A stretch of 64,000 nt of DNA from M2408 sp046303515 (GCA_046303515.1 JBKCGI010000086.1:8914-72913), one strand, 5' to 3'; counted from the stretch's first letter, positions 54,395 to 62,250 are shown. The notes: generated by a model not told the origin, from the letters alone. A program made the numbers and translations.

Positions 54395-54654
54395 CTTATA
54401 AATTTGATTTAACTACTAAAGCAAAAAACGATATAGAATTTTTTAAAAAATCAGGAAATACCCAGATATTAAGTAAAGTATTTGAATTGATAAATTCTAT
54501 TGTTCAAACACCTTATTCAGGAATTGGAAAACCAGAGGCTTTAAAACATCAATTTTCAGGTCTTTGGTCTAGAAGAATCAATAAAGAACATCGTTTAATT
54601 TATGAAGTTTTGGAAAATGAAATTTTGATACATTCTCTGAAAGGGCATTATTGA
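54391..54654 (+). CDS. YoeB/Txe-family mRNA interferase toxin
   Basis: The 87-residue protein has the RelE fold of YoeB: KAKNDIEFFKKSGNTQ at the start, a HQFSGLWSRRINKEHRLIYEV core, and a C-terminal LKGHY, where the terminal Tyr and the His are catalytic in YoeB. It cleaves mRNA in the ribosome A site. It overlaps its antitoxin by four bases. It is convergent with the orphan antitoxin-like gene at 54674. Confidence 0.88.
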   Translation: MTYKFDLTTKAKNDIEFFKKSGNTQILSKVFELINSIVQTPYSGIGKPEALKHQFSGLWSRRINKEHRLIYEVLENEILIHSLKGHY

Positions 54655-54673
54655 TTTTACTTAGAATTAAATT

Positions 54674-54907
54674 TCACAAAATAGTTCCCCACACATCATC
54701 AGGATTTAAACGAGTTAACTTTTTTGATTTTATTTTTTTAGATCTATCTAAAATTTTAGAAACAAACTCTGGATCATAAGGACTTTCAATCTCCACTTCA
54801 TTCTCCGTAACTTTAATACCAGATTGGTTTTTAAAATATTCAATCAATTGCTTGAAGGTTTTTCCAGCATCTGAATTTTCATTGATTTGAATGGTGAACG
54901 TTGACAT
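54674..54907 (-). CDS. Orphan antitoxin-like protein (DUF2683-related)
   Basis: A 77-residue protein with TFTIQINENSDAGKTFKQLI and PYDPEFVSKIL, similar in order and motif to the antitoxin at 54167. No toxin follows it on its own strand, so it is an orphan, or an antitoxin that acts on the adjacent toxin. A TAACTTTG box precedes it. Confidence 0.7.
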   Translation of the reverse strand: MSTFTIQINENSDAGKTFKQLIEYFKNQSGIKVTENEVEIESPYDPEFVSKILDRSKKIKSKKLTRLNPDDVWGTIL

Positions 54908-54924
54908 GATAAATAAGATTTACA

Positions 54925-54932
54925 CAAAGTTA
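54925..54932 (-). promoter_or_regulatory. -7 box TAACTTTG of the orphan antitoxin gene
   Basis: TAnnTTTG match 17 bases before the ATG. It overlaps TTTACACAAA (54919-54928, forward strand), a 10-mer also found next to the other antitoxin. Confidence 0.5.
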
Positions 54933-55027
54933 CAAAAAAAGTTTGTAGTCAAAAAAATAATTTATACTTGAACATTGAATTAAAATTGTAAAATAAATTT
55001 ACTTTTCCTCTAAAAGAAAGATTTTTA

Positions 55028-55035
55028 TATCTTTG
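55028..55035 (+). promoter_or_regulatory. -7 box TATCTTTG
   Basis: TAnnTTTG match 24 bases before the permease ATG. Confidence 0.5.
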
Positions 55036-55059
55036 TTAACTTAAAACTGTAAGCTATTT

Positions 55060-56988
55060 ATGTCTTTTAAATCATTATTCCGAAAAAAATCTGTTAAAGA
55101 TATCATGCAACAAGTTGCAGATAGAGAAAGTGCTGACGGTCACGTTGGACTTGGAAAACATCTTGGCGTGCGAGATTTGACAGCTTTTGGTATTGCTGCA
55201 ATCATCGGAGCTGGAATTTTTAGTACCATCGGAAAAGCAAGTGCCGACGGTGGTCCTGGAGTAATTTTTCTTTTCATTTTTACGGCTTTAGCTTGTGGTT
55301 TTGCTGCATTTGCATACGCAGAATTTGCTTCCATGGTTCCTGTTTCTGGAAGTGCTTACACCTACTCTTACGTAGCTTTTGGAGAAATTATCGCTTGGAT
55401 AATTGGTTGGTCATTGATCATGGAATATGCCATTGGAAATATAACGGTCGCCATTTCATGGAGTGATTATTTTACCAGTTTACTCGAAAGCGGTGGACTA
55501 AAAATTCCCCAGTGGATGCAAATGGACTATTTGACAGCAAGTAAGGGCTACGACGAGGCCGTTGCTTTAATCAATTCAGGGAAAAAATTCATTGATTTAG
55601 ATGGTGGTTTACAAGCTGCCCATACTGCTTGGACTAGCGCACCAAAATTAGGTTCATTTCACATTGTTGCTGATTTACCGGCTTTATTCATCATTGTTTT
55701 CATTACTTGGTTGGTATACCGCGGAATGAAAGAATCTCGAAACGCAAGTAACGTAATGGTTATCATTAAATTAGCTATCATTTTACTCGTAATTGCTGTC
55801 GGAATATTTTATGTAGACACCAAAAATTGGGATCCTTTTGCACCGAATGGAATTGCTGGAATTTTGAAAGGAGTTTCTGCCGTATTCTTTGCCTACATTG
55901 GTTTTGACGCCATTTCAACTACTGCTGAAGAATGTAAAAACCCACAACGAGATTTACCGCGTGGAATGATGTGGGCAATTATCATTTGTACGATTTTATA
56001 TGTCATCATCGCCTTAATCTTAACCGGAATGGTAAGTTACGAAGATTTGGACGTTGGAGATCCATTGGCATTCGTATTCCAAAAATTAAACCTCAAATGG
56101 CTTTCTGGAATTATTGCTGTGAGTGCTGTTGTTGCCATGGCGAGTGTTTTGTTGGTTTTCCAAATGGGACAACCTCGTATTTGGATGAGTATGAGTCGTG
56201 ATGGTTTGTTGCCGAAAAAATTCTCCAAAATTCACCCACGCTTCAAAACACCATCTTTTGCAACGATTGTAGTTGGTTTTGTCGTAGCAGTGCCAGCTTT
56301 ATTTTTGAATTTGACGACTGTTACTGATTTGTGCAGTATTGGAACACTTTTCGCCTTTGTGGTGGTTTGTGGAGGAGTTTTAGTACTTCAAAACAAAACA
56401 GATATTCCACGTGGGAAATTCAAAACGCCTTACGTGAATTCTAAGTACGTGATGCCATTATTGTTCGTTGGGACACTTGTTTTCGCTTTTACATACCTGA
56501 AAGAAGATACACTTGCTTACGTCAAAAACGAAAAACGTGTTATCAATCACAATGAATTGATTTCTTTAATGAATGACGAACAAATCGCAGCTTTAAAATT
56601 AGAGGTAACTAAAACAGATTCAGCTTTATTTGCAAAGAAAGATGGCGATTTAGAACGTTACCTTGACAATATTTCGGAAGAAAAATATTTAGAAAAATTA
56701 AATACGGTTGAACTAAAAGACTCTGAAAAATACATTTCTGGTTTCAGTTTGTTTTCTGAGAAAATTCCTTTCTGGATTTTTGTAGTAATCACGTTGATTT
56801 TGACAGTATTATCAATTACGAAAAACCTATCTTTAATTCCATTGCTAGGCTTAATTTCTTGCTTGTACATGATGAGCGAATTAGGCATTTCTAACTGGAT
56901 TGGCTTTGGAATTTGGTTGCTCGTTGGTTTGTTGATTTATTTCTTGTATAGTAAGAAAAATAGTAAGTTGAATTTGATTAAGGCTTGA
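55060..56988 (+). CDS. APC-superfamily amino acid permease
   Basis: The 642-residue protein has an APC core with about 12 membrane segments: the LTAFGIAAIIGAGIFSTIG Gly-rich signature, AYAEFASMVPVSGSAYTYSY, and a GFDAISTTAEECKNPQRDLP motif. It carries a soluble insertion of about 80 residues (about 487-563) between late membrane segments, with acidic and Lys-rich character. Cationic amino acid transport (CAT-like) is likely from the sequence, but substrate is not certain. It has its own promoter and lacks operon partners. Confidence 0.87.
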   Translation: MSFKSLFRKKSVKDIMQQVADRESADGHVGLGKHLGVRDLTAFGIAAIIGAGIFSTIGKASADGGPGVIFLFIFTALACGFAAFAYAEFASMVPVSGSAYTYSYVAFGEIIAWIIGWSLIMEYAIGNITVAISWSDYFTSLLESGGLKIPQWMQMDYLTASKGYDEAVALINSGKKFIDLDGGLQAAHTAWTSAPKLGSFHIVADLPALFIIVFITWLVYRGMKESRNASNVMVIIKLAIILLVIAVGIFYVDTKNWDPFAPNGIAGILKGVSAVFFAYIGFDAISTTAEECKNPQRDLPRGMMWAIIICTILYVIIALILTGMVSYEDLDVGDPLAFVFQKLNLKWLSGIIAVSAVVAMASVLLVFQMGQPRIWMSMSRDGLLPKKFSKIHPRFKTPSFATIVVGFVVAVPALFLNLTTVTDLCSIGTLFAFVVVCGGVLVLQNKTDIPRGKFKTPYVNSKYVMPLLFVGTLVFAFTYLKEDTLAYVKNEKRVINHNELISLMNDEQIAALKLEVTKTDSALFAKKDGDLERYLDNISEEKYLEKLNTVELKDSEKYISGFSLFSEKIPFWIFVVITLILTVLSITKNLSLIPLLGLISCLYMMSELGISNWIGFGIWLLVGLLIYFLYSKKNSKLNLIKA

Positions 56989-57097
56989 GAAATTTGAAAC
57001 GGAAATCAGACTAAAGTTTGTTTGTAGCCTGTTCAAGTTAATAACAGAGTTGTAGATTATTTGACTTTTGTGAAAATTTGAGTTTCTAAGATAGATT

Positions 57098-57231
57098 AAC
57101 GGTTGGCAGCTACCCGAAGGGCGGGCGTTTTAGGATAAAACTTGATTTGAAAGACTAAACTTCCTTTAACCACAAAACTGTCTTTGGAACACGAAACCCC
57201 GCCTTTTGGGTAGGTGCTGTTATCTGCCGTT
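57098..57231. repeat. Imperfect 134-bp inverted repeat downstream of the cassette gene
   Basis: Arms AACGG and CCGTT lie at the ends. Inside, TACCCGAAGGGCGGGCGTTT (57111-57130) faces AAACCCCGCCTTTTGGGTA (57194-57212), differing by two bases and one indel. GGCAGC (57105) faces CTGCC (57224). This is unusually GC-rich in an AT-rich region and can fold into a long hairpin, in the position an attC site would take relative to a cassette gene. Confidence 0.6.
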
Positions 57232-59255
57232 CTACTTTCGGTCGTCATTCGTTTTAATTCTTCTTACCTAATGCAGAGATGTAATCAATTATTGGAATGT
57301 CAAAACCTACATTGAAAAATACATTTTCAGTGTCAAACTTTTTGTCTGTGAATGGACAAGCAAAGCCAAAATTTGCATTCAGTCCATTAAAAAAAGTTAT
57401 ACCTAAACTTGAACCCGCGACAGCATAATTGAAATTACTATTTGTTTTCAGGTCAACAAGATTGTAAAGAATTCCAGAAGCATAAACCATCAAATGCACA
57501 TCGCTAACTGTTGCAATTTTTTGAGGTCTTAACCAAACTCGTTCACTGCCCCTATACATAAATTTCTCACCTGGCTGAAATGCACGGGAATATTTTTTAT
57601 CAAAAAATTTTATTTTGAATCCGAGTTTCTCACTTGCGAAATAAAGATTCTGTAAGTTGGCAGGATTCCCAGCATCGTCTTTTGCTAAAGTGTTCTTATT
57701 CATAAAATATCCGTAGTTAGTTCCAATTGAAAAGAATGGTCTTGGATTAATAAACCACCACCAAGAAGCAACACTGCTTTTTCTTGTGCTTGGACTGTAA
57801 TATTGGTCAACTGCGGAAATTAGAGATTCAACATCTATGTATAAATACCCTTTGTCAGATGTGGATGCGTTTTTTTCCGCAACTGCATTATCGGAATTTG
57901 GTTCCATGTATTCCACTATGGTATTTTGGAGCATGAAATCAAGAACACTTGCCGCAACATGATTGTCAAATTGGTTCTTTGCAAAATTTAGAAACTGAAC
58001 TAAAACATATTTCATTGCATAGTATTGGTCTTTGGTTAAACTGAAATCTTCAAATTCAGATTTTTTCAATCCAATATAAAACCCAATTAACTGTCGGTAT
58101 TGGTCATAGTTTGTATTAACTGCATTTGCAATTGTGGTGATTTCTGCTTTTTGTGCTTCGGACAACACTTCAGCATAATCCGTGTTTATTTTTCCTATCT
58201 TGTCTTTTAAGTCGGTAGCAGGTAAATCAGCTAATGATGATAGCAAATTATCCAAATTTTTTTTCACGCCATCATTTGATATTTTTGATTGAATTATTTT
58301 CAAATTATCAATGGTGCTTTGCATTGCACTTGCCATTGTTGAGAGATTATCAAGATGTCCTTTTATACCATCCCTAAGTGTTTTTAAAGATTCTTGCTGT
58401 CTTTGCAGATAAGTAATTTTATCATTATCAGTTTTGAGTTTGTCAAAAGCATCTTTGTCAATTAATTTGAACTTTTGAAGAATACTCAAATAGTCTGTCG
58501 CCTTTATGTCTCTGATAATTTCATTGAAAGCATCAGAAGTGATCTTATAACAATTATCGCTATCATACCATGTCCTAAAATTCTTGTCAGTTAAATCATC
58601 TTTGAACTTAAAAGTATTTTGAAGAGTAGCATCGTTTAAGATAACATCATAGCAAATATCAATAACAAGATTAAAAGTTTTTACATCTTTTGGGTCTTGT
58701 AACTTATCTCCTTTGATTTCTCTTTCAGCATTTTTGAAAATACTTGCATCAAGTGTTAGTGTTCCAAATTTCATTTGGTCTTTGACTTGTGTAACATAAA
58801 GAGCAAGCCCATAAACATAAGCAAACTCTGTTGAACTTTCAACAATTGATTTGGTCATTGCCGTTTTGTTTTTTCCACTTGTCAATACATCCATCACATT
58901 ATAGAGGTAATGATAGGTTGTAAAATTTTTCACGTTACCTGTGAATGAAGCGTTATTAAAGCCTTCAATCACTGTGTTTCTGAAAACCCGTTTCTTGACT
59001 TCTTGCTGTTTTTGCTGAATGATTTGAGTCAAGATTTCAGTGTTGATGTTTCCCTTTGAGAAGGAAGGACTTGAACCAACCAAACTTAAAGTCGGTCCTT
59101 GTGCTTTGATTTGTCCAAATGTCAAAACAAAAGCTGTGATTAATAGTAAGTGATGTTTCATCTTGCTTGTTTTTGATTGTTATTGTTAAAGTTTAATGTC
59201 CAATTTTACTACTGTCGATTGATGTTTGTACTGTCGTCAAAGAATGGCAGATAAC
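57219..59255. mobile_element. Candidate single-gene cassette bounded by 15-bp inverted repeats
   Basis: GTTATCTGCCGTTCT (57219-57233) and AGAATGGCAGATAAC (59241-59255) are inverted repeats with one mismatch. They bound 2037 bp holding only the gene at 57254-59161 on the reverse strand. Each end continues outward into a hairpin-forming, GC-richer segment with TACCC and CGCC boxes. No transposase or integrase lies within. This is a candidate non-autonomous or integron-like cassette; I cannot exclude a miniature element carrying a gene. Confidence 0.4.
57254..59161 (-). CDS. Large secreted protein of unknown function, accessory
   Basis: The 635-residue protein starts with a signal peptide (MKHHLLLITAFVLTFGQIKAQ). 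The central part (about 215-350) is highly helical with heptad-like Leu/Lys/Asp patterns, compatible with a coiled coil. The C-terminal ~150 residues are strand-like with aromatics (SSVASWWWFINPRPFFSIG, LGFKIKFFDKKYSRAFQPG, FNYAVAGSSLGITFFNG), compatible with an outer-membrane barrel. I recognise no family. It lies alone between hairpin-forming repeats and is the best candidate for a horizontally acquired gene. Confidence 0.7.
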   Translation of the reverse strand: MKHHLLLITAFVLTFGQIKAQGPTLSLVGSSPSFSKGNINTEILTQIIQQKQQEVKKRVFRNTVIEGFNNASFTGNVKNFTTYHYLYNVMDVLTSGKNKTAMTKSIVESSTEFAYVYGLALYVTQVKDQMKFGTLTLDASIFKNAEREIKGDKLQDPKDVKTFNLVIDICYDVILNDATLQNTFKFKDDLTDKNFRTWYDSDNCYKITSDAFNEIIRDIKATDYLSILQKFKLIDKDAFDKLKTDNDKITYLQRQQESLKTLRDGIKGHLDNLSTMASAMQSTIDNLKIIQSKISNDGVKKNLDNLLSSLADLPATDLKDKIGKINTDYAEVLSEAQKAEITTIANAVNTNYDQYRQLIGFYIGLKKSEFEDFSLTKDQYYAMKYVLVQFLNFAKNQFDNHVAASVLDFMLQNTIVEYMEPNSDNAVAEKNASTSDKGYLYIDVESLISAVDQYYSPSTRKSSVASWWWFINPRPFFSIGTNYGYFMNKNTLAKDDAGNPANLQNLYFASEKLGFKIKFFDKKYSRAFQPGEKFMYRGSERVWLRPQKIATVSDVHLMVYASGILYNLVDLKTNSNFNYAVAGSSLGITFFNGLNANFGFACPFTDKKFDTENVFFNVGFDIPIIDYISALGKKN

Positions 59256-59326
59256 TTATCTATACCCGCCATTTTATTTCGCATATACATCCAATAATGA
59301 CATATAAGCGAAACAGCGTAGCGGAT
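59241..59326. repeat. Repeat with hairpin upstream of the cassette gene
   Basis: AGAATGGCAGATAAC (59241-59255) is followed by TACCCGCC (59263-59270), then TTTCGC (59277-59282) facing GCGAAA (59308-59313), and GCGGATA facing TATACCCGC over the outer arm. It shares the GGCAGATAAC and TACCC-CGCC boxes with the repeat at 57098. Confidence 0.55.
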
Positions 59327-59532
59327 ATTTCCTCAAATATACATTTTTTTTCATTCAAACAATTTTCAACCCAACAAATTATTCAACTAAGTTCTCTTTA
59401 ATTTTCAACTAAATACCGATTATATTTTCAATATAGTCCAACAAGTTGCACAATTTTCAAATTATATCGGCATTATTCAGATTGTTAACTGGTCATTCAC
59501 ATTCTTACCTTTGTAATAAACATTCTATTTAT
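59256..59532. other. Intergenic region without a recognisable gene
   Basis: About 280 bases hold the hairpin described above, several T-rich tracts and a -7-like TACCTTTG at 59506-59513. I see no open frame or structured RNA here. Confidence 0.4.
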
Positions 59533-59540
59533 TATATTTG
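59533..59540 (+). promoter_or_regulatory. -7 box TATATTTG of ffh
   Basis: TAnnTTTG match 22 bases before the ffh ATG. TACCTTTG at 59506-59513 is a second candidate. Confidence 0.5.
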
Positions 59541-59562
59541 CACTTCTTAAATAGTGAATACC

Positions 59563-60912
59563 ATGTTTGAAAATCTTACCGAGAAGTTTGAAAGAGCGTT
59601 TAAAGTCCTAAAAGGACAAGGACAAATTACGGAAATCAACGTTGCTGAAACCTTGAAAGAAGTGCGTCGCGCCTTGTTGGATGCCGATGTTAACTTCAAA
59701 ACAGCTAAAGATTTTACGGTAAGAGTAAAAGACATTGCAATTGGTAGAAACGTATTAACTTCCATTTCTCCGGGACAATTGATGACGAAAATTTGTCATG
59801 AAGAGTTGATCGAATTGATGGGAGGAAATGAAGTAGATATCAATTTCCAAGGAAATCCAGGAATTATTTTAATGTCTGGTTTACAAGGTTCTGGTAAAAC
59901 TACCTTCTCTGGGAAATTAGCGAACTATTTAAAAACTAAAAAAGGAAGAAAACCACTTTTGGTTGCTTGTGACGTTTACCGTCCTGCGGCGATTGACCAG
60001 TTACACGTTCTTGGAGAACAAATTGGTGTGGAAGTTTATTCCAATAAAGAAGAAAAAAATCCAGTTAAAATTGCTGAAGCAGCGATAATTCATGCGCGAA
60101 GCAACGGTTTTAACGTAGTGATTGTCGATACTGCTGGTCGTTTGGCTGTTGATGTGCAAATGATGGACGAGATTGCTGCCGTGAAAGCTGCGATTAAACC
60201 AAGCGAAACACTTTTCGTAGTGGATTCGATGACAGGTCAAGATGCAGTGAACACAGCGAAAGCTTTCAACGAAAAAATCAATTTTGACGGAGTTGTCTTA
60301 ACGAAATTAGACGGTGATACACGTGGTGGAGCTGCTTTATCGATTAAAACAGTTGTTGAAAAACCAATCAAATTTGTTGGTACTGGCGAGAAAATGGACG
60401 CAATTGACGTGTTCTACCCAAGTCGTATGGCTGACAGAATTTTGGGAATGGGTGACGTTGTTTCATTAGTTGAACGTGCGCAAGAGCAATTCAACGAAGA
60501 AGAAGCACGTAAACTTCAAAAAAGAATTCAAAAAGATCAATTCGATTTCAACGATTTCTTGGCGCAATTGCAACAAATCAAAAAAATGGGTAACGTTAAA
60601 GATTTGATGGGAATGATTCCTGGAATGGGAAAAGCAATGAAGGATGTTGATATCAAGGAAGATGCTTTCAAACACATCGAAGCGATTATTCAATCCATGA
60701 CACCAGCTGAACGTTCTAATCCGACTTTATTGAACGGAAGCCGTAAAGCTAGAATTGCAACTGGTAGTGGAACAAATATCCAAGAAGTTAACAAATTGAT
60801 GAAACAGTTTGAAGACACACGTAAAATGATGAAAATGATGTCAAACCCAAAGAATATGATGGGAATGATGAAACAAATGAAGGGAATGCGTGGCGGAATG
60901 CCAGGAATGTAA
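59563..60912 (+). CDS. ffh: Signal recognition particle GTPase Ffh
   Basis: Ffh with 4.5S RNA delivers nascent inner-membrane proteins to FtsY. The ATG at 59563 gives 449 residues with the N domain, the G domain with GLQGSGKTT (106-114), DTAGRL, TKLDGDTRGGA, and the Met-rich M domain whose end is very Met-rich (MMKMMSNPKNMMGMMKQMKG), binding signal peptides. A GTG three codons upstream is less likely to be used. No adjacent rpsP or trmD. Confidence 0.97.
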   Translation: MFENLTEKFERAFKVLKGQGQITEINVAETLKEVRRALLDADVNFKTAKDFTVRVKDIAIGRNVLTSISPGQLMTKICHEELIELMGGNEVDINFQGNPGIILMSGLQGSGKTTFSGKLANYLKTKKGRKPLLVACDVYRPAAIDQLHVLGEQIGVEVYSNKEEKNPVKIAEAAIIHARSNGFNVVIVDTAGRLAVDVQMMDEIAAVKAAIKPSETLFVVDSMTGQDAVNTAKAFNEKINFDGVVLTKLDGDTRGGAALSIKTVVEKPIKFVGTGEKMDAIDVFYPSRMADRILGMGDVVSLVERAQEQFNEEEARKLQKRIQKDQFDFNDFLAQLQQIKKMGNVKDLMGMIPGMGKAMKDVDIKEDAFKHIEAIIQSMTPAERSNPTLLNGSRKARIATGSGTNIQEVNKLMKQFEDTRKMMKMMSNPKNMMGMMKQMKGMRGGMPGM

Positions 60913-60954
60913 AATCAAACTCTAAGACATTTAAAGTTTTGTGTATTTGTTTTT

Positions 60955-61010
60955 AACGCAAAGATGGCTAAGTTTTTTTTGATGCACTTGGTTGTTTTAA
61001 GGGCGCAAAG
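60955..61010. repeat. CGCAAAG repeat tract after ffh
   Basis: CGCAAAG occurs at 60957-60963 (in AACGCAAAGATGGCTAAG) and at 61004-61010. The reverse complement CTTTGCG occurs at 61584-61590 and 61604-61610. Related ACGCAAAGAT lies before fabF at about 52817. It looks like a dispersed intergenic repeat. Confidence 0.4.
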
Positions 61011-61132
61011 CGATGTTTTGAGCTTGTCGAAAAATTGTAGCAACGAAACCTATTTGTAAACCTTTAACTTCTTATTAAGATTAAGTATTCACAGTTAAAA
61101 ATTAAGATTTAAAGTTGAATTCGAAAATTATC

Positions 61133-61462
61133 TTATTCGTAAGTTACGATAAAAATTTCTTCATCGTCTTTCTTAAACAATTTTTCTTCTCTAGCGAAAC
61201 GCTCTAATTCAGAACGGTGCGTCAATTGCTTAAGTGTGTATCGCGTTTCTTTTAATTTCGATTCGATCAATTCAATATCAGCTTGAATTTTAGACAGTTT
61301 TCGTTTCTGTGAAATTAAATTAAAAATATCGTTTTCATCTAAAAACAAAGCGAAAACTAAAAACACGGTTGTTGTAAAAATATACTTATTTCGAAAAAAA
61401 CGCAAGCGATGTTTCCATTCTTGAATTTTAGGATATTTTTCTATTTTCACTTTTTCTTCCAT
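61133..61462 (-). CDS. divIC: Septum formation initiator, FtsB/DivIC-like
   Basis: FtsB/DivIC links divisome proteins at the septum. The ATG at 61462 gives 109 residues: a charged N-terminus, one membrane helix (YIFTTTVFLVFALFL) and a coiled coil (LSKIQADIELIESKLKETRYTLKQL), then the conserved ELERFAREEKLFKKDDEEIF end. A -7 box ends four bases before the ATG. It is isolated from other division genes, as is common in this group. Confidence 0.85.
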   Translation of the reverse strand: MEEKVKIEKYPKIQEWKHRLRFFRNKYIFTTTVFLVFALFLDENDIFNLISQKRKLSKIQADIELIESKLKETRYTLKQLTHRSELERFAREEKLFKKDDEEIFIVTYE

Positions 61463-61466
61463 AGTA

Positions 61467-61474
61467 CAAATGTA
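61467..61474 (-). promoter_or_regulatory. -7 box TACATTTG, four bases before the divIC ATG
   Basis: Exact TAnnTTTG match. TACT separates it from the ATG, predicting a leaderless message. Confidence 0.5.
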
Positions 61475-61583
61475 AATAGAAAATGAATTGTTAACCAAAC
61501 AAAAAAATCAAATTATAAGTCTCGCCTTGTTGAAAACAATTAAACCATGCAAGGTTTCTGCATCTAGAATTAAACTTTCCGTT

Positions 61584-61610
61584 CTTTGCGAAAAACTTTA
61601 AATCTTTGCG
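61584..61610. repeat. CTTTGCG repeats
   Basis: Two copies of CTTTGCG 13 bases apart; the inverse of the CGCAAAG repeats after ffh. They lie next to the 3' end of the DCC gene. Confidence 0.4.
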
Positions 61611-61612
61611 TT

Positions 61613-61999
61613 TTAAATAAACCTTTTCTTTTGCTCAGGACTTGGCAAAGCACAAAAACCAACACTCAACTTATGTCTTCTTTTCGCTATAAAATCATAT
61701 ATTTTATCTCTCAAAAACACAGGGATCAGGTACCCGATTTTTAAAAATTGCCATTTGAATTTCAAATCATTTACTAGACGCAAGGCTCCAGCTGATTTTT
61801 GATACAACTTCTTTCCATCCCAAAAATAGAATGTACTTAAATCTGCCTTAGGAAAATTATGTTCTTTGAAAAAGTTTAAGGCGAAATCTGATTGTAAGGC
61901 AGAAAAACAAATGTCAGAATTCCTTTCATTGTTTAAAACGAATTGAACTGATTTGTTACAAAAACCACAATCTCCGTCGTAAAAAAGAATTTTCTGCAT
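61613..61999 (-). CDS. DCC1-like thiol-disulfide oxidoreductase (DUF393)
   Basis: The 128-residue protein has the DUF393 signature LFYDGDCGFCNKSVQFVL at the start, giving the D-x-x-C-x-x-C-like motif, then WDGKKLYQKSAGALRL. Members are redox-active but substrate is unknown. A TAATTTCG box lies 30 bases upstream. It stands alone, convergent with no gene; an sORF starts on the other strand. Confidence 0.82.
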   Translation of the reverse strand: MQKILFYDGDCGFCNKSVQFVLNNERNSDICFSALQSDFALNFFKEHNFPKADLSTFYFWDGKKLYQKSAGALRLVNDLKFKWQFLKIGYLIPVFLRDKIYDFIAKRRHKLSVGFCALPSPEQKKRFI

Positions 62000-62029
62000 G
62001 TATAATTTTTATTGAAAAATAATTTTTCA

Positions 62030-62037
62030 CGAAATTA
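62030..62037 (-). promoter_or_regulatory. -7 box TAATTTCG
   Basis: TAnnTTTG variant with one C, 30 bases before the DCC1-like gene. GAAAAATAATTTTTC lies in the leader and can form a hairpin. Confidence 0.35.
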
Positions 62038-62096
62038 AACAATATTTGAGTTTAAATCTCGTTATCAATTTAAACATTAAATATTTCTTTTTGCCT

Positions 62097-62249
62097 ATGT
62101 TAAAAACATTACCTTCAAAAAATTATGCTTCCCAAAACAATTTAAAGTCTCAACCTAAAGACGAAACTTTGTTCGCGATTTTAAATTTTAGTCGCTCGCT
62201 GGAAGTCAAAAAGATTAAAAACAAAGCTGTTTTTATCAACAATAATTAA
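62097..62249 (+). CDS. Small soluble protein, 50 residues
   Basis: ATG at 62097 gives 50 residues: LKTLPSKNYASQNNLKSQ at the start, then the helical core PKDETLFAILNFSRSLEV, then KKIKNKAVFINNN. A similar pattern (PK-x-ET-x-x-x-ILNFS+SL) occurs in small Bacteroidota proteins as I recall, so it is likely real. A bidirectional terminator follows within two bases. A TTG at 62046 is the other possible start. Confidence 0.55.
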   Translation: MLKTLPSKNYASQNNLKSQPKDETLFAILNFSRSLEVKKIKNKAVFINNN

Positions 62250-62250
62250 C

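Noticed and set aside
54167..54907. Defence island
   Set aside because: Only small toxin-antitoxin genes are present, without nucleases, helicases or other defence proteins next to them.
57098..57231. Structured RNA gene or riboswitch
   Set aside because: The fold is a long hairpin that matches the other flank of the cassette in sequence boxes, and it lies after the 3' end of the gene.
57098..59326. Canonical integron attC sites
   Set aside because: The 7-bp core motifs GTTRRRY and RYYYAAC are not matched exactly, and no integrase gene is in the window.
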